Notes: generated by a model from the letters alone, not told the origin. DNA of 64,000 nucleotides from an uncultured Aquimarina sp. (GCF_947492965.1 NZ_CANLOZ010000004.1:434001-498000); one strand, 5' to 3'; shown: positions 41,115-52,484, counted from the stretch's first letter. Numbers and translations are program-made.

Positions 41115-42284
41115 TTATTTTTTAACTAAAGTTTTGTGTATAACGTTCTTACCTATTTGAAAACGATAGTGATATAAACCTCTGGATAGATTAGGATTTT
41201 CTGACCTATAGATGTTTTTCTCTTTCTCAGAATGAAAAGGTAGTAAAGTAGAATTGTATATTAAAATTCCTTTGGTGTTATAAACTTCTAACGTAATTAC
41301 CTCGTTTATATCTGTACTTTTGCTTTCTACATATACATAAGATTCTATCGGATTGGGATATACTAGTATTTGATTTCCATGATAGTCATCACTTTCAGAG
41401 CACAAATGAAAAGAATCGATATTGTTAGTTTCATCTTTTTCCAGTATTAAATTTTCAGGGTCTATAAAGGCTATGAGATAACAAAAATTATTAGGTATAT
41501 CATCATAGTATGGAGGAATAAAAATTTGTTGCCCAATGCTTACTGTAATTTCTTGATTACCCTTCATTTCGGGAATTTGTCTTTTAGTAAGTAATATGTC
41601 GGAAGGATCAAAAACAGCATCTTTTGAAGCATAATAATTAATGATACTTGTTTCATTAGTAGAAACTTTACTAGTGTTTTTTATTAGGGTTGTAGCACTC
41701 AATTTTATATTATTACTGGATGCTCCCGAAGTGATATGAGCGTATTTTTGTGTTGCTTTTAGGTCGGGAGGGATCGGTAATACTTGGAACAATTCAATTT
41801 TCTGTGCTACTGTTATAAATTGTGATTTTCTTTGGTCGAAATAAGAAAGATTTAATTGTAAATCGTTAAAACCTAATTGTTTTAAGTTTAGAGTTTCTCC
41901 TCGAAAAAGGTGGTGATGATATGAATCGCATTCGTCATCTCCACTTAGAATAACTACTTCGTCACAAGGTTCTATGATAATCGGACGTAATGAGCCACCT
42001 CTTCTTTGATCGCATTCATAACAAGGTGCGTATTCAATCTTCAAACGAGGTCTTGGATATGAAGATAGATTGTAGATGTTTAAATCAAAGGTAACGATAT
42101 CATCGGTAAAAAATGTTTCGGGAATTTCTTCTTCAAATGACAATTGGAAAATCTGTTTTTGAGAATCTAAAAGATCTGGATTATCTGAGATAGTAATTGC
42201 TATTGGAATATAATAATCAATTTCCTGAGAAATAATAGTTTTCGAAAAAAGTAAACATAATAGGAGGTAAAAGATTTTTTGCAT
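41115..42284 (-). CDS. Exported protein with CARDB-like region and T9SS C-terminal sorting domain
   Basis: LVYPNPIESYVYVE...GLYHYRFQIGKNVIHKTLVKK. Confidence 0.8.
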   Translation of the reverse strand: MQKIFYLLLCLLFSKTIISQEIDYYIPIAITISDNPDLLDSQKQIFQLSFEEEIPETFFTDDIVTFDLNIYNLSSYPRPRLKIEYAPCYECDQRRGGSLRPIIIEPCDEVVILSGDDECDSYHHHLFRGETLNLKQLGFNDLQLNLSYFDQRKSQFITVAQKIELFQVLPIPPDLKATQKYAHITSGASSNNIKLSATTLIKNTSKVSTNETSIINYYASKDAVFDPSDILLTKRQIPEMKGNQEITVSIGQQIFIPPYYDDIPNNFCYLIAFIDPENLILEKDETNNIDSFHLCSESDDYHGNQILVYPNPIESYVYVESKSTDINEVITLEVYNTKGILIYNSTLLPFHSEKEKNIYRSENPNLSRGLYHYRFQIGKNVIHKTLVKK

Positions 42285-42347
42285 GAGATAGTTTTAATGC
42301 AAAAATAGTTTATGAAAAGAGCTATTATATAGCTTAGCACCTCAAAT

Positions 42348-44177
42348 TTATGAATTTGAGGTATCCATACCTTCCTCTTTATTAAATTGTTTAATATAAT
42401 AGGAAGGTGTAAGATTGGTTTTTTTTCTAAAGGCTTTGGTAAATGTATTTGGACTTTTATATCCTATTTCTTCCGAAATAGCAGTAATCGTATAGGCTCT
42501 AAATTTAGAATCATTTTTTAGTCGTTTTAGCACGTAGTCAATCCGTAAATTATTTAAGTATTCTACAAAAGATTGTTTTTTGTATTCATTAAGAGCTTTC
42601 GATAGATAAGAAGTATTAGTACCAATTTTTTTTGCGGTACTATATAAATTGCAATCTTTTTGTATAAAAAAGTCAGAGTTTTCTAATTTCTCTAGTTTTT
42701 GCAATATTTCGATTACCTGATCATCTTTTATAGATAATTCTGGTTCTAGGACTTTAGATTTGGTTTTCTCTTCTTTTCGTATTTCAGTTTCATGAAGTTT
42801 CAATAAAATTTCTTCGAACCTTTTTTTATTTGAAATTGCATTTTTTCGATATAACAGAAAAGAAATAACTAAGATTATAACTAGAACAACACTAATGGAA
42901 ATAAAGAAATTTTTTACAGTAGTGTTTTGTTTGTTTTTAGTTTTAAATGTATTTATCTGGTTCTTATGTGTTTGAAAATCGTTTTTTTGAATTATATCAC
43001 GAGCTTTTAGTTGATCATTCGTCTTTATTTTCTGGATCTTATTTAGATTCTTTCTGAGCATTAATTGTTTTATGGTGTCGTTTGAGTTTTCCGCTATATG
43101 AATAGCAAGCTCATACATCTTATCTATATTATGAACATTAGAAATACCATTAACTTGTTCAAAATTACTCTCTAAAAGTTTTAATGCTTCTTTTTCTTTT
43201 TTTAGGTCGAAAAGACATTTAGCTAAATTGTAGTTTGCCATGAGGTAGTTAGAGAACTTTTTGCTCTCATAGGTATTGAAAATAGATAAGCCTTTTTCAA
43301 AATATTGCTTTGCCTTTTCTAATTCATCTTTCTTATAATATAAAAGACCTTTGTTGACATAGAAGTCTCCTATAAAACTTTTAAACTTATATTGTTTAGC
43401 TAAGTTTATGCCTTCTTCAATAGTTTTCTCGGAGGTGTCGAACTGATCTAATTCAAGTTCACAGAAACTTTTATTAAGTAACATAGACAAATGAGCGTTT
43501 TTATATTTTCCCATTTTTTCTTTACTTAATTTAGCCAATAAAACCTTAGCGTTTTCTATTTCAAATAAAGCTTCTTCATAACGCTTTAATCTGGTTTTTA
43601 CATTAGCAATGTTTAAAACTAAAGTTAATTGTTTCTCTGTCTTTTTCGCCGGGCTATATAAAGTATCTGATTTTTTTATCAATTCTTTAGCGTTTGTATA
43701 AAAAATTGATGCATTATCAAGATCTCCTAAATCAAAAAATATACTACCTAATTGGCTGTTATTGTTGATGATGTTTTTTGTATGCCTTTGGTTTTTTGCA
43801 GTTTTAAGTGCTTGATAATAATAAGAAATCGATTGTTGATATTCTGATAGATTGTAATAAATAAAGCCAAGTCTTGAATGACAAGAATGCTGAATTTTTA
43901 GATTATTCTCGCTAATGCCACGTTTCAAGAAAAGTTGATATCCTTTTATTGCGCAAAGAGTGTCTTGGTTTATCTTATAAGTATTTCTTATAAACTTAGA
44001 TACAAGTGCTAATGAATCTTCTTCCAGAATAAATTGTTGAATCTCTAAAGGTAATACAACATCGTTTTGCTGATTATAGATTGATGCTTCTGAAAAAGAA
44101 TCAATTTGTTGTGCAATACTTCCAAAACAGCATAATAATACCCAGAAAACAATGTTTTTCTTAATTTTTCTTAACAT
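42348..44177 (-). CDS. TPR-repeat, membrane-anchored AraC-family regulator
   Basis: TPR array, one TM (FFISISVVLVIILVISFLLY), C-terminal AraC HTH (ITAISEEIGYKSPNTFTKAFRKKTNLTPSYYIKQF). Confidence 0.9.
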   Translation of the reverse strand: MLRKIKKNIVFWVLLCCFGSIAQQIDSFSEASIYNQQNDVVLPLEIQQFILEEDSLALVSKFIRNTYKINQDTLCAIKGYQLFLKRGISENNLKIQHSCHSRLGFIYYNLSEYQQSISYYYQALKTAKNQRHTKNIINNNSQLGSIFFDLGDLDNASIFYTNAKELIKKSDTLYSPAKKTEKQLTLVLNIANVKTRLKRYEEALFEIENAKVLLAKLSKEKMGKYKNAHLSMLLNKSFCELELDQFDTSEKTIEEGINLAKQYKFKSFIGDFYVNKGLLYYKKDELEKAKQYFEKGLSIFNTYESKKFSNYLMANYNLAKCLFDLKKEKEALKLLESNFEQVNGISNVHNIDKMYELAIHIAENSNDTIKQLMLRKNLNKIQKIKTNDQLKARDIIQKNDFQTHKNQINTFKTKNKQNTTVKNFFISISVVLVIILVISFLLYRKNAISNKKRFEEILLKLHETEIRKEEKTKSKVLEPELSIKDDQVIEILQKLEKLENSDFFIQKDCNLYSTAKKIGTNTSYLSKALNEYKKQSFVEYLNNLRIDYVLKRLKNDSKFRAYTITAISEEIGYKSPNTFTKAFRKKTNLTPSYYIKQFNKEEGMDTSNS

Positions 44178-44343
44178 CTAGCACCCCAAATTAAATAATA
44201 TGTAAAAATCCGTTAAATATATTCAATTAACCAAATTTAGGATACGATTTAATATAATATTAAAAAAGAAAAATGCCCCAATGTTCGTATGTTAGGAGAG
44301 AATCAAATATGATTTTCTTTTATTCTTGAAGTCCATATAGAGA

Positions 44344-44988
44344 TTACCTTTCTTTTATTTCATTCATTAATAAAAAGGCATCATTTACAAATTCTTTTTC
44401 GAGGAATAATGTAAAATAGTTTGAGGTAGATATGATTTCAAAAATTGGAATACCCTCATATGCTAAAAGCTTAAATATATAGAAATAAAGACCGATAGAT
44501 TTGGAACTGTCATCCGGAAGAGCAATCGACATTGATGATAAATCATCTTTTACAGAAATGCAAGTTTCATCTTTAAAGTGATCTTCTACAATTTCTTTTA
44601 GAGAAGATGAAACTAAAATATTACTTTCTTGAAAATTGCTGGAATAGGTAAAATATGTTTTGGTCATATCTTTTACAGTATTCAAAAGATTTGATTGACT
44701 GGTAAGTATCGTATTGGAATTCAGAAAAGCATACTCAGTAATACCAGATCTTACAACAATATCACCTAGATTTCCAAGGTTTTCCGAGTTTTTAATTCTT
44801 TTGGGATGATATCTACGCAAGGCCATTACGATAGATCCTGCTTTTACTGGTTTTCTCATTTCTTTTTCTACTTGCGGTAGTAAGTCAGTAGCTAAAGAAC
44901 TAAAATTAATAATATCTCTGGAGAGAGCATCTTCTAAAAAAGGTTGATGTCTAAGAATATTATGTACACAATCTGTTATTGTTTTCAT
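44344..44988 (-). CDS. Conserved hypothetical protein (ACT-like appearance), divergent from aspartokinase
   Basis: MKTITDCVHNILRHQPFLEDALSRDIINFSSLA...KAGSIVMALRRY. Confidence 0.7.
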   Translation of the reverse strand: MKTITDCVHNILRHQPFLEDALSRDIINFSSLATDLLPQVEKEMRKPVKAGSIVMALRRYHPKRIKNSENLGNLGDIVVRSGITEYAFLNSNTILTSQSNLLNTVKDMTKTYFTYSSNFQESNILVSSSLKEIVEDHFKDETCISVKDDLSSMSIALPDDSSKSIGLYFYIFKLLAYEGIPIFEIISTSNYFTLFLEKEFVNDAFLLMNEIKER

Positions 44989-45090
44989 TTTGTTAGATAT
45001 TTAACACAATGTGTAAATATAGACTTTTTTTATTAAAATATTTATTCTGTATGAACTATTGTTTAATTATGCAATGAAAAATTATATGCA

Positions 45091-46425
45091 ATGAAGATTT
45101 TAAAGTTTGGAGGAACATCTGTTGGATCTGTAGAGAACTTACATAGAGTAAAGCAAATTCTTTCTAGAGACAATGATAAGAAGATCGTAGTATGTTCAGC
45201 AATGTCTGGTGTAACGGATCAATTGGTGAATTTAGTTTCTTATATAAAATTAAAAGATGCTGAAGCAGTTACCCGAAACTTACACAGATTAGAAAACAAG
45301 CATTTAGATGTTATTGATGCATTAATTGAAGATGCTGGTTTAAGAAGTGAGATGAAGGATAGGATTTCTTTAATGATTACTGAAATGTTAGAGTTATCTA
45401 ATCAGGAATATACAGAAGTTTTAAACGCAAAAGTTTTGACTTTTGGAGAAACTTTATTGACCTATATTTTTTCAAACTTTCTTTCTACAAAAGGAGTTGC
45501 AAATAGACTGATAGCAGCAAAGGAATTTATGTATGTGGATAACGTAGATAATCCTAATATTACTAAAGTTGCTCAAAAATTAGAACAAGTGTTAAGTTCC
45601 GAAGAGTCTCATGAAATTTATATTACACAAGGTTTTGTATGTAGAGATCATTTAGGGCAAATAGGTACACTAAAACGTGGAGGTAGTGATTACACGGCTA
45701 CGATTATTGGAGCTGCACTAAATGCCGAAGAAGTTCAGATTTGGACAGACATAGACGGACTACATAATAATGATCCAAGGTACGTAGAAGGAACAAATCC
45801 AATTTCGCATCTTACTTATAATGAAGCGGCAGAATTGGCTTACTTCGGTGCTAAAATATTACATCCTCAAACTGTCTCACCTGTAGTAGATAAGAACATT
45901 CCTGTTTTACTTAAGAACACTTTTGATCCAGAAGCTTCAGGAACTGTAATATCCAATAAAACTTACAGAAAAGGCTTAAAAGCGATTTCTGCAAAAGATG
46001 GTATTACTGCGATTAAGATCAAATCCAACCGAATGTTAATGGCTCATGGATACTTAAGAAGAATATTCGAAGTATTTGACAATTACCATACTTCTATAGA
46101 CATGATTACAACTTCGGAGATAGCAATTTCTTTAACTATTGATGATACTACATACATAGACGAGATTGTAAAAGAAATAGAAAACTATGCCGAAATAACA
46201 GTAGAACAAAATCACAGTATTATTTGTGTAGTTGGAGAGTCTGTTATAAATGATAAAAATTCTCACAAGCTTTTTGAAATATTAAATTATATACCCGTAA
46301 GAATGATTTCTTATGGTGGTAGTAATAATAATATTTCAATTCTTGTAGAAACCAAAGATAAAATACCAACCCTTAGGTTTTTAAATGAAAAATTGTTTCT
46401 GTCTCATCAGGAAGCAATGATTTAA
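45091..46425 (+). CDS. Aspartate kinase
   Basis: MKILKFGGTSVGSVENLHRVKQIL...LKRGGSDYTATIIGAALNAEEVQIWTDIDG; C-terminal ACT domains. Confidence 0.95.
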   Translation: MKILKFGGTSVGSVENLHRVKQILSRDNDKKIVVCSAMSGVTDQLVNLVSYIKLKDAEAVTRNLHRLENKHLDVIDALIEDAGLRSEMKDRISLMITEMLELSNQEYTEVLNAKVLTFGETLLTYIFSNFLSTKGVANRLIAAKEFMYVDNVDNPNITKVAQKLEQVLSSEESHEIYITQGFVCRDHLGQIGTLKRGGSDYTATIIGAALNAEEVQIWTDIDGLHNNDPRYVEGTNPISHLTYNEAAELAYFGAKILHPQTVSPVVDKNIPVLLKNTFDPEASGTVISNKTYRKGLKAISAKDGITAIKIKSNRMLMAHGYLRRIFEVFDNYHTSIDMITTSEIAISLTIDDTTYIDEIVKEIENYAEITVEQNHSIICVVGESVINDKNSHKLFEILNYIPVRMISYGGSNNNISILVETKDKIPTLRFLNEKLFLSHQEAMI

Positions 46426-46528
46426 ATTGTTTGTTATGTTATTTGATGAGTATTAGTGAAAAGATAGTTGGATATATAAGAATATTGACTATTAATAATT
46501 TGCTACAATCAAAATTATTGTTTTTGAT

Positions 46529-46568
46529 AAATCCCAATAACTAACCAAGATTGGGATTTTTTTGTTAT
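46529..46568 (+). terminator. Terminator after aspartokinase
   Basis: AAATCCCAAT-aactaaccaag-ATTGGGATTTTTTTG. Confidence 0.8.
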
Positions 46569-46587
46569 TAATTTTAGGGTAATTGGT

Positions 46588-46740
46588 ATGCTAACTGTTT
46601 TATATATGAACTTAACTAAGAATGTAAACCAAACCGAGATGCTAAAGAGAATAATAGAAAAATACCGCCTAGAAATAGTCCTATTTGTTTTTTATACAAT
46701 CGTCACTTTTACTTTCGTGAAAGTATTTTTAATACGTTAA
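46588..46740 (+). CDS. Putative 50-aa single-TM small protein
   Basis: MLTVLYMNLTKNVNQTEMLKRIIEKYRLEIVLFVFYTIVTFTFVKVFLIR*; below the track cut-off; no homology evidence. Confidence 0.35.
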   Translation: MLTVLYMNLTKNVNQTEMLKRIIEKYRLEIVLFVFYTIVTFTFVKVFLIR

Positions 46741-46995
46741 TTAATCCTTGTCCAAATAAGATTTTGGTTTTAGAGAATTTTGCTATATCCTTTTCGTGTA
46801 GGAATCAAAAGTGTAATATTTTCTCTTTTGATAACTCTCCTAAAAGATGAATTAGATATATTAAATCTTTTTACTTTCCCAGAATATTTTTTTAAAAAAA
46901 ATCATGTTCTAGGGTAACATTTATTACACTAAAGACACAAACTAATAAGAATTGTACTCTATGGGAGGCTATAACTCCCATTAAAATAAGAGAAT

Positions 46996-48534
46996 ATGCT
47001 TATTAAGGTTTTCGGAAGCGCTGTTTTTGGTGTAGAAGCAACAACTATTACAGTAGAAGTTAATATAGACAAAGGAATTGGTTATCATTTAGTAGGACTC
47101 CCAGATAATGCAATTAAAGAAAGTAGTTTTCGTATTGCAGCTGCACTTCAGAATAATCAATATAAACTCCCTGGGAAAAAAATTACGATTAATATGGCTC
47201 CTGCCGACTTACGAAAAGAAGGATCTGCATATGATCTAACATTAGCTATTGGGATTTTAGCTGCTAGTTCTCAAATTAAAGGGATTGATATATCCGAATA
47301 TCTTATCATGGGAGAGCTTTCTTTGGATGGAAGTCTTCAACCCATAAAAGGAGCATTGCCTATCGCAATAAAAGCCAGAGAGGAAGGCTTTAAAGGGTTT
47401 ATTTTACCCAAACAAAATGCTAAGGAAGCAGCTATTGTAGATAATCTACAGGTTTTTGGTGTAGAAAATATTAAAGAAGTTATTGATTTTTTTGATGGAG
47501 CTGGAACATTAGAGCAAACATTTGTAGATACCCGAACAGAATTTTATAAAGAATTGGATAACCCAGAGTACGATTTTGCAGATGTTAAAGGACAAGAAAG
47601 TATAAAAAGATGTATGGAAATTGCTGCTGCTGGTGGTCATAATATTATTTTGGTAGGACCTCCAGGAAGCGGAAAAACAATGCTTAGTAAAAGATTACCT
47701 AGTATTTTACCTCCGATGTCACTTCAGGAAGCGTTGGAAACCACAAAAATTCATAGCGTAGTCGGAAGAATAAAAGATAATGTTGGTTTAATGGCGCAAA
47801 GGCCTTTTCGTAGCCCGCATCATACGATATCCAATGTCGCTCTGGTAGGAGGAGGTAGTTATCCACAACCGGGAGAAATTTCATTATCCCATAATGGAGT
47901 TTTGTTTTTAGATGAACTCCCAGAATTTAAAAGAGAAGTTTTGGAAGTGATGCGTCAACCCTTAGAAGATAGAGAAGTGACCATTTCTAGAGCCAAATTT
48001 ACAGTTACCTACCCATCAAGTTTTATGTTAGTGGCAAGCATGAATCCTAGTCCTGGTGGATATTTTAATGACCCTGACGCACCTGTAACCTCATCTCCTG
48101 CCGAGATGCAAAGATATCTCAGTAAGATATCTGGACCCTTATTAGATCGTATCGATATACATATAGAAGTTACTCCTGTACCTTTTGATAAGTTAAGTGA
48201 AGATAGAAAAGGTGAGAGTAGTGTGGAGATAAGAAAAAGAGTAATAAAAGCAAGAGATATTCAAACCAGACGCTTTAGAGACCAGAAAAACATTCATTAT
48301 AATGCCCAGATGAATGTAAAACAATTACGATTGTATTGTCAATTAGATACTGCATCTAAAGAATTACTCAAAACAGCTATGGAACGATTGAATCTATCGG
48401 CAAGAGCCTATGATAGAATTCTTAAGGTCTCTAGAACCATAGCAGATTTAGAAGGTTCAGAATGTATTAAAGGGTCTCATATTTCTGAAGCGATCCAATA
48501 TAGAAGTTTGGATAGAGAAGGATGGTTAGGATAA
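46996..48534 (+). CDS. YifB-family Mg chelatase-like AAA ATPase
   Basis: MLIKVFGSAVFGVEATTITVEVNIDKGIGYHLVGLPDNAIKES...LVGPPGSGKTMLSKRLP. Confidence 0.95.
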   Translation: MLIKVFGSAVFGVEATTITVEVNIDKGIGYHLVGLPDNAIKESSFRIAAALQNNQYKLPGKKITINMAPADLRKEGSAYDLTLAIGILAASSQIKGIDISEYLIMGELSLDGSLQPIKGALPIAIKAREEGFKGFILPKQNAKEAAIVDNLQVFGVENIKEVIDFFDGAGTLEQTFVDTRTEFYKELDNPEYDFADVKGQESIKRCMEIAAAGGHNIILVGPPGSGKTMLSKRLPSILPPMSLQEALETTKIHSVVGRIKDNVGLMAQRPFRSPHHTISNVALVGGGSYPQPGEISLSHNGVLFLDELPEFKREVLEVMRQPLEDREVTISRAKFTVTYPSSFMLVASMNPSPGGYFNDPDAPVTSSPAEMQRYLSKISGPLLDRIDIHIEVTPVPFDKLSEDRKGESSVEIRKRVIKARDIQTRRFRDQKNIHYNAQMNVKQLRLYCQLDTASKELLKTAMERLNLSARAYDRILKVSRTIADLEGSECIKGSHISEAIQYRSLDREGWLG

Positions 48535-48677
48535 AAAACAAATATAGATGTATATGTTATTTATAACTTGTATGAGTAGGGTAATCATAAATATATCTGT
48601 TAATATAAAAGGAACTTTATTTTTTACACAATTATAATATGTATCATTTTAATCAATCACTAAAATTTTAATCAACA

Positions 48678-51600
48678 ATGAAGTATTTTTATCTCCTTTT
48701 CGCGTTATTATCAGCAGGGGTTTTAACGGCACAATATAATGCAGATGCTCCCTGGATGAGTACTTTGAACCAAAGTAAAAAAAGTAAAGATGTTAAGCCA
48801 ACTTTTCAAGAAATTCAACGATCTTTTAATGAGTATTGGAAAACTCACGACAAGAATAAAAAAGGAAGTGGTTATAAACCCTTCAAGAGATGGGAATATA
48901 TATGGGAAGATATTGTAGACCAAGAAGGATATTTACCGACGGCAAAAGATAAATGGATTGCATGGGAGCATAGAAACGAAATAGAAAATAAGTTTGCTTC
49001 GGTAGACTTAAGTAATTGGGAAGCAATTGGGCCGTTTACTCATACAAATACAGGTTCTTGGTCATCTGGACAAGCAAGAACTAATGTAATCGTTGTGGAT
49101 CCTAACGATACAAATACATGGTATGTAGGAACCCCAGCCGGTGGTTTATGGAAATCTACTAACTCAGGTGGAACGTGGGTTCCTTTAACTGATAACTTAC
49201 CACAAATAGGAGTTTCTGGAATAGCAGTTGATTACTCTAATTCTGATATCATCTATATCGCAACAGGAGATGATGATGGTAATGATACTCAAAGTGCAGG
49301 GGTTTTTAAATCTACAGATGGAGGGCAAACATGGAACCCAACGGGTTTAGGGCCGGATAATACTCCAAGTTCTATGAATGAAATTTATATGCACCCGACA
49401 AATTCTTCTATTTTATGGGTAGCCACAAATCAAGGGGTTTACAAGACAAATGATTCAGGTGTTTCATGGAATAGAACACTTTCGGGAAACATAAAGGATG
49501 TAAAATTAAAACCGGGAGACCCTGATACTATCTATGCGGTAACGACAAATGAATATTACAAATCTACAGATGGGGGAAACTCTTTTAACCAGATAACAAG
49601 TGGAGTTCCAACATCGAATGGTAGATTAGTAATAGAAGTAACACCTGCAAATAATACTTATGTATATATTTTAAGTGTTAATGAAGATTTGACATTTAAA
49701 GGAGTTTACCGTTCTGAAGATAGTGGAGAATCATTTGTAGAAAGAAATACGACAACAGATGTTATCGAAAGTAGCCAAGCTTGGTTTGATTTGGCATTGG
49801 GAGTGTCTCAAACGAATGCTGAAGAAGTATTTGTTGGTTGTTTAAATGTTTGGAGATCGAATGATGGAGGCACCAATTTTTCAAAATTAAATGAATGGTT
49901 TCTTCCAGGTGATCCGTCATATACTCATGCAGATATTCATATGATTAGATCTTTTGGAGGAACGGTATTCGTATGTTCCGATGGAGGAATCTATTCATCG
50001 ACAAATGGAGGTGATAATTTTACAGATCACACCGGAGGTATTCAAGCAAGTCAATTTTATAAGGTTGCAATCTCTCAAAATGACCCTAATAAAATGGTTG
50101 GAGGACTTCAAGATAATGGAGGACATGCATACAATAATGGGAATGGTAACTGGTTGAATTATTACGGAGCAGATGGAATGGATACTGCTATAGATCCAAC
50201 CAATGATGATAAGTATTATGGTTTTATCCAAAACGGAGGTGGTCTTTATATGTCTAATAATGCAGGGAGTAGTAGTTCAGGAAGTGTAGCTCAACCTGAC
50301 GGATCTAGTGGAAATTGGGTTACACCTTTGGCAATGAATAGTAATGGAGAGTTATTTGCAGGTTATGATAATCTATATAGATTAAATGCTACAGAGAACG
50401 GATGGGTGCAGCTAGCAAGTCTGGGAAGTTCTGCGGATCAAATGGAAATAGCACCTTCCGATAACACTATTATGTATATAGCAGTCGGAAGTACACTTAA
50501 AAAAACTGAAGATTCTGGAACAACTGTTACAGATGTGTTTACTTTTGGGAGTAATATCAGAGGAATTGCAATTCATAATACCAACCCTAATATCGTATGG
50601 ATTACTACAGCTTCTGGAGTACAAAAATCAATAGATGGAGGTGTTAATTTTAGTAATATATCCTCTAATTTACCAGTTACTGATAGATATTTTTTCATAA
50701 ATGATATTGTACATCAAGCCGGAGAATCTCAAGATGCTATTTATGTAGCTACTAGTATTGGGGTTTTTAGAAGTGTTACTAATGGTTCTTGGACACCTTT
50801 TATGAATAATCTTCCAACTACAATAGTTAATGATTTAGAAATAAATATTTCTGATAATTCTATTACTGCAGCAACTTACGGTCGAGGGATTTGGAGGTCT
50901 TCACTTCCTAGCTGTTTAACAATTACTGCAGAACAAGGGCTTTCTGTAGATAACGGAGCATTTGAACAAGGATCCACACAAGGATTATGCACCGGACAAT
51001 CAGTCGCACTAAATTTAGAAGTATTAACAGGTGATAATCCTACATTTAGTTGGGTAGGACCAAATGGTTACTCAAGTACAGATTCTTCGATTACGTTTAA
51101 CGATATTTCATTAAATCAAGCAGGAGAGTATATCGTAACAATTAACTCTACAAATACTTGTGGAGCTATTGATTATTCATTTACATTGGATATAGAGGAA
51201 GCATTAGAGCCAATTGCATCAGATGTGAATGTTTGTGCAGATGATACAGCAGTGCTCACTGCATCGGGAAGTTCAGATTTTAAATGGTATACTTCTGCCA
51301 CAGGAGGAACTGAAATTGCTACAGGTAGTTCTTTTACTACTTCTCCAATTACAGCCACTACAACATATTATGTTTCTGGAGTTTCTGGTAAGATCGTAAC
51401 CGAACAAACTACATCTCCAGGCGTAAATACAGCGACTGATTATACAAATTCTCCAGGAATTATTTTTAATACTTCGGATGATGTTATCATCGAGTCTTTT
51501 ACGGTATCTGCAATGCAGGCAGGAGAAAGAACTATCCAGGTGGCGAATAGTTCTGGTGATTTGGTGGCATCGGCTACAGTTGATATACCAGAAGGCGAAT

Positions 51601-52448
51601 CACTTGTAACTGTTAATCTAAATGTACCCAAAGGAGACAATAATGTGATATCTGTTTCTAGCGATTTGGTATTGCTTAGAAGAACTCCAACAGGAAACGG
51701 AGTTAACTATCCCTATACTTCTCCTTCTAATATTGTTTCGATAATAGGAAACTCATTTAATGCATTAGATTTTTATTACTTTTTTTACGAATGGAATTTT
51801 ACCTCAAAAGGAGGAAGATGTGAATCTATAAGAACACCAGTGGCGGTAAATGTTACGTCCGAAGTACCAGATTTAACGGATGGTGATAGTCAGTATACTA
51901 TTGATGGAGGAACTGTTACATCTTTTAGCGATGGAGACACGGTATCTGTTATCGAAACTTTAGACATAGAATTAACGATACCAGCGTCTAGTAATAATGC
52001 TTCTGTGATATGGACAGCTCCAGGAGGACAGACGTATAATACCGATACTATTAATTTTGCTAACATCGAGTTAGATGGAAATGAGGATGGTGATTGGACC
52101 GTAGAGGTTACTTTTGGTGCGAACTGTGGTACTCCAAATCAATTAATTAATTTTACTCTAGATGTGCAGCCTGCAACACTTAGTGTAGAAGATATAAATA
52201 TTGATACCATCCAAATGTATCCGAATCCAGTAGATGGGAAATTGTTTATAGATAATTCTTTTGATTTCGTAAATCCAGTCATTAATATCGTTGATATTAG
52301 AGGAAGAAGATTAAATGACTATGTAAATATTCAAAATATAACATCAAAAAGAATCGAAATTACCACTTCTTCATTAGCTTCTGGAGCATACTTTGTTATG
52401 ATTGAGAATAATCAGAAAAAAGTGATTAAGAAAATGATCAAAAGATAA
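48678..52448 (+). CDS. Secreted BNR/VPS10-like repeat protein with Ig-like region and T9SS sorting domain
   Basis: Repeated GGLWKSTNSGGTW, GVFKSTDGGQTW, GVYKTNDSGVSW; C-term MYPNPVDGKLFIDN...GAYFVMIENNQKKVIKKMIKR. Confidence 0.9.
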   Translation: MKYFYLLFALLSAGVLTAQYNADAPWMSTLNQSKKSKDVKPTFQEIQRSFNEYWKTHDKNKKGSGYKPFKRWEYIWEDIVDQEGYLPTAKDKWIAWEHRNEIENKFASVDLSNWEAIGPFTHTNTGSWSSGQARTNVIVVDPNDTNTWYVGTPAGGLWKSTNSGGTWVPLTDNLPQIGVSGIAVDYSNSDIIYIATGDDDGNDTQSAGVFKSTDGGQTWNPTGLGPDNTPSSMNEIYMHPTNSSILWVATNQGVYKTNDSGVSWNRTLSGNIKDVKLKPGDPDTIYAVTTNEYYKSTDGGNSFNQITSGVPTSNGRLVIEVTPANNTYVYILSVNEDLTFKGVYRSEDSGESFVERNTTTDVIESSQAWFDLALGVSQTNAEEVFVGCLNVWRSNDGGTNFSKLNEWFLPGDPSYTHADIHMIRSFGGTVFVCSDGGIYSSTNGGDNFTDHTGGIQASQFYKVAISQNDPNKMVGGLQDNGGHAYNNGNGNWLNYYGADGMDTAIDPTNDDKYYGFIQNGGGLYMSNNAGSSSSGSVAQPDGSSGNWVTPLAMNSNGELFAGYDNLYRLNATENGWVQLASLGSSADQMEIAPSDNTIMYIAVGSTLKKTEDSGTTVTDVFTFGSNIRGIAIHNTNPNIVWITTASGVQKSIDGGVNFSNISSNLPVTDRYFFINDIVHQAGESQDAIYVATSIGVFRSVTNGSWTPFMNNLPTTIVNDLEINISDNSITAATYGRGIWRSSLPSCLTITAEQGLSVDNGAFEQGSTQGLCTGQSVALNLEVLTGDNPTFSWVGPNGYSSTDSSITFNDISLNQAGEYIVTINSTNTCGAIDYSFTLDIEEALEPIASDVNVCADDTAVLTASGSSDFKWYTSATGGTEIATGSSFTTSPITATTTYYVSGVSGKIVTEQTTSPGVNTATDYTNSPGIIFNTSDDVIIESFTVSAMQAGERTIQVANSSGDLVASATVDIPEGESLVTVNLNVPKGDNNVISVSSDLVLLRRTPTGNGVNYPYTSPSNIVSIIGNSFNALDFYYFFYEWNFTSKGGRCESIRTPVAVNVTSEVPDLTDGDSQYTIDGGTVTSFSDGDTVSVIETLDIELTIPASSNNASVIWTAPGGQTYNTDTINFANIELDGNEDGDWTVEVTFGANCGTPNQLINFTLDVQPATLSVEDINIDTIQMYPNPVDGKLFIDNSFDFVNPVINIVDIRGRRLNDYVNIQNITSKRIEITTSSLASGAYFVMIENNQKKVIKKMIKR

Positions 52449-52484
52449 CCTTGATATACTAGTTATACCAGAACTTAAACTGGC

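Noticed and set aside
46717-46740. GAAAGTATTTTTAATACGTTAA as another island palindrome
   Set aside because: Arms similar but the spacing is longer and it lies at the end of a small ORF, far from the nitrate genes; probably AT-rich coincidence.
48678-52448. Repetitive BNR stretches as DNA repeats
   Set aside because: Similarity is at protein level (beta-propeller-like repeats), not a nucleotide repeat array.
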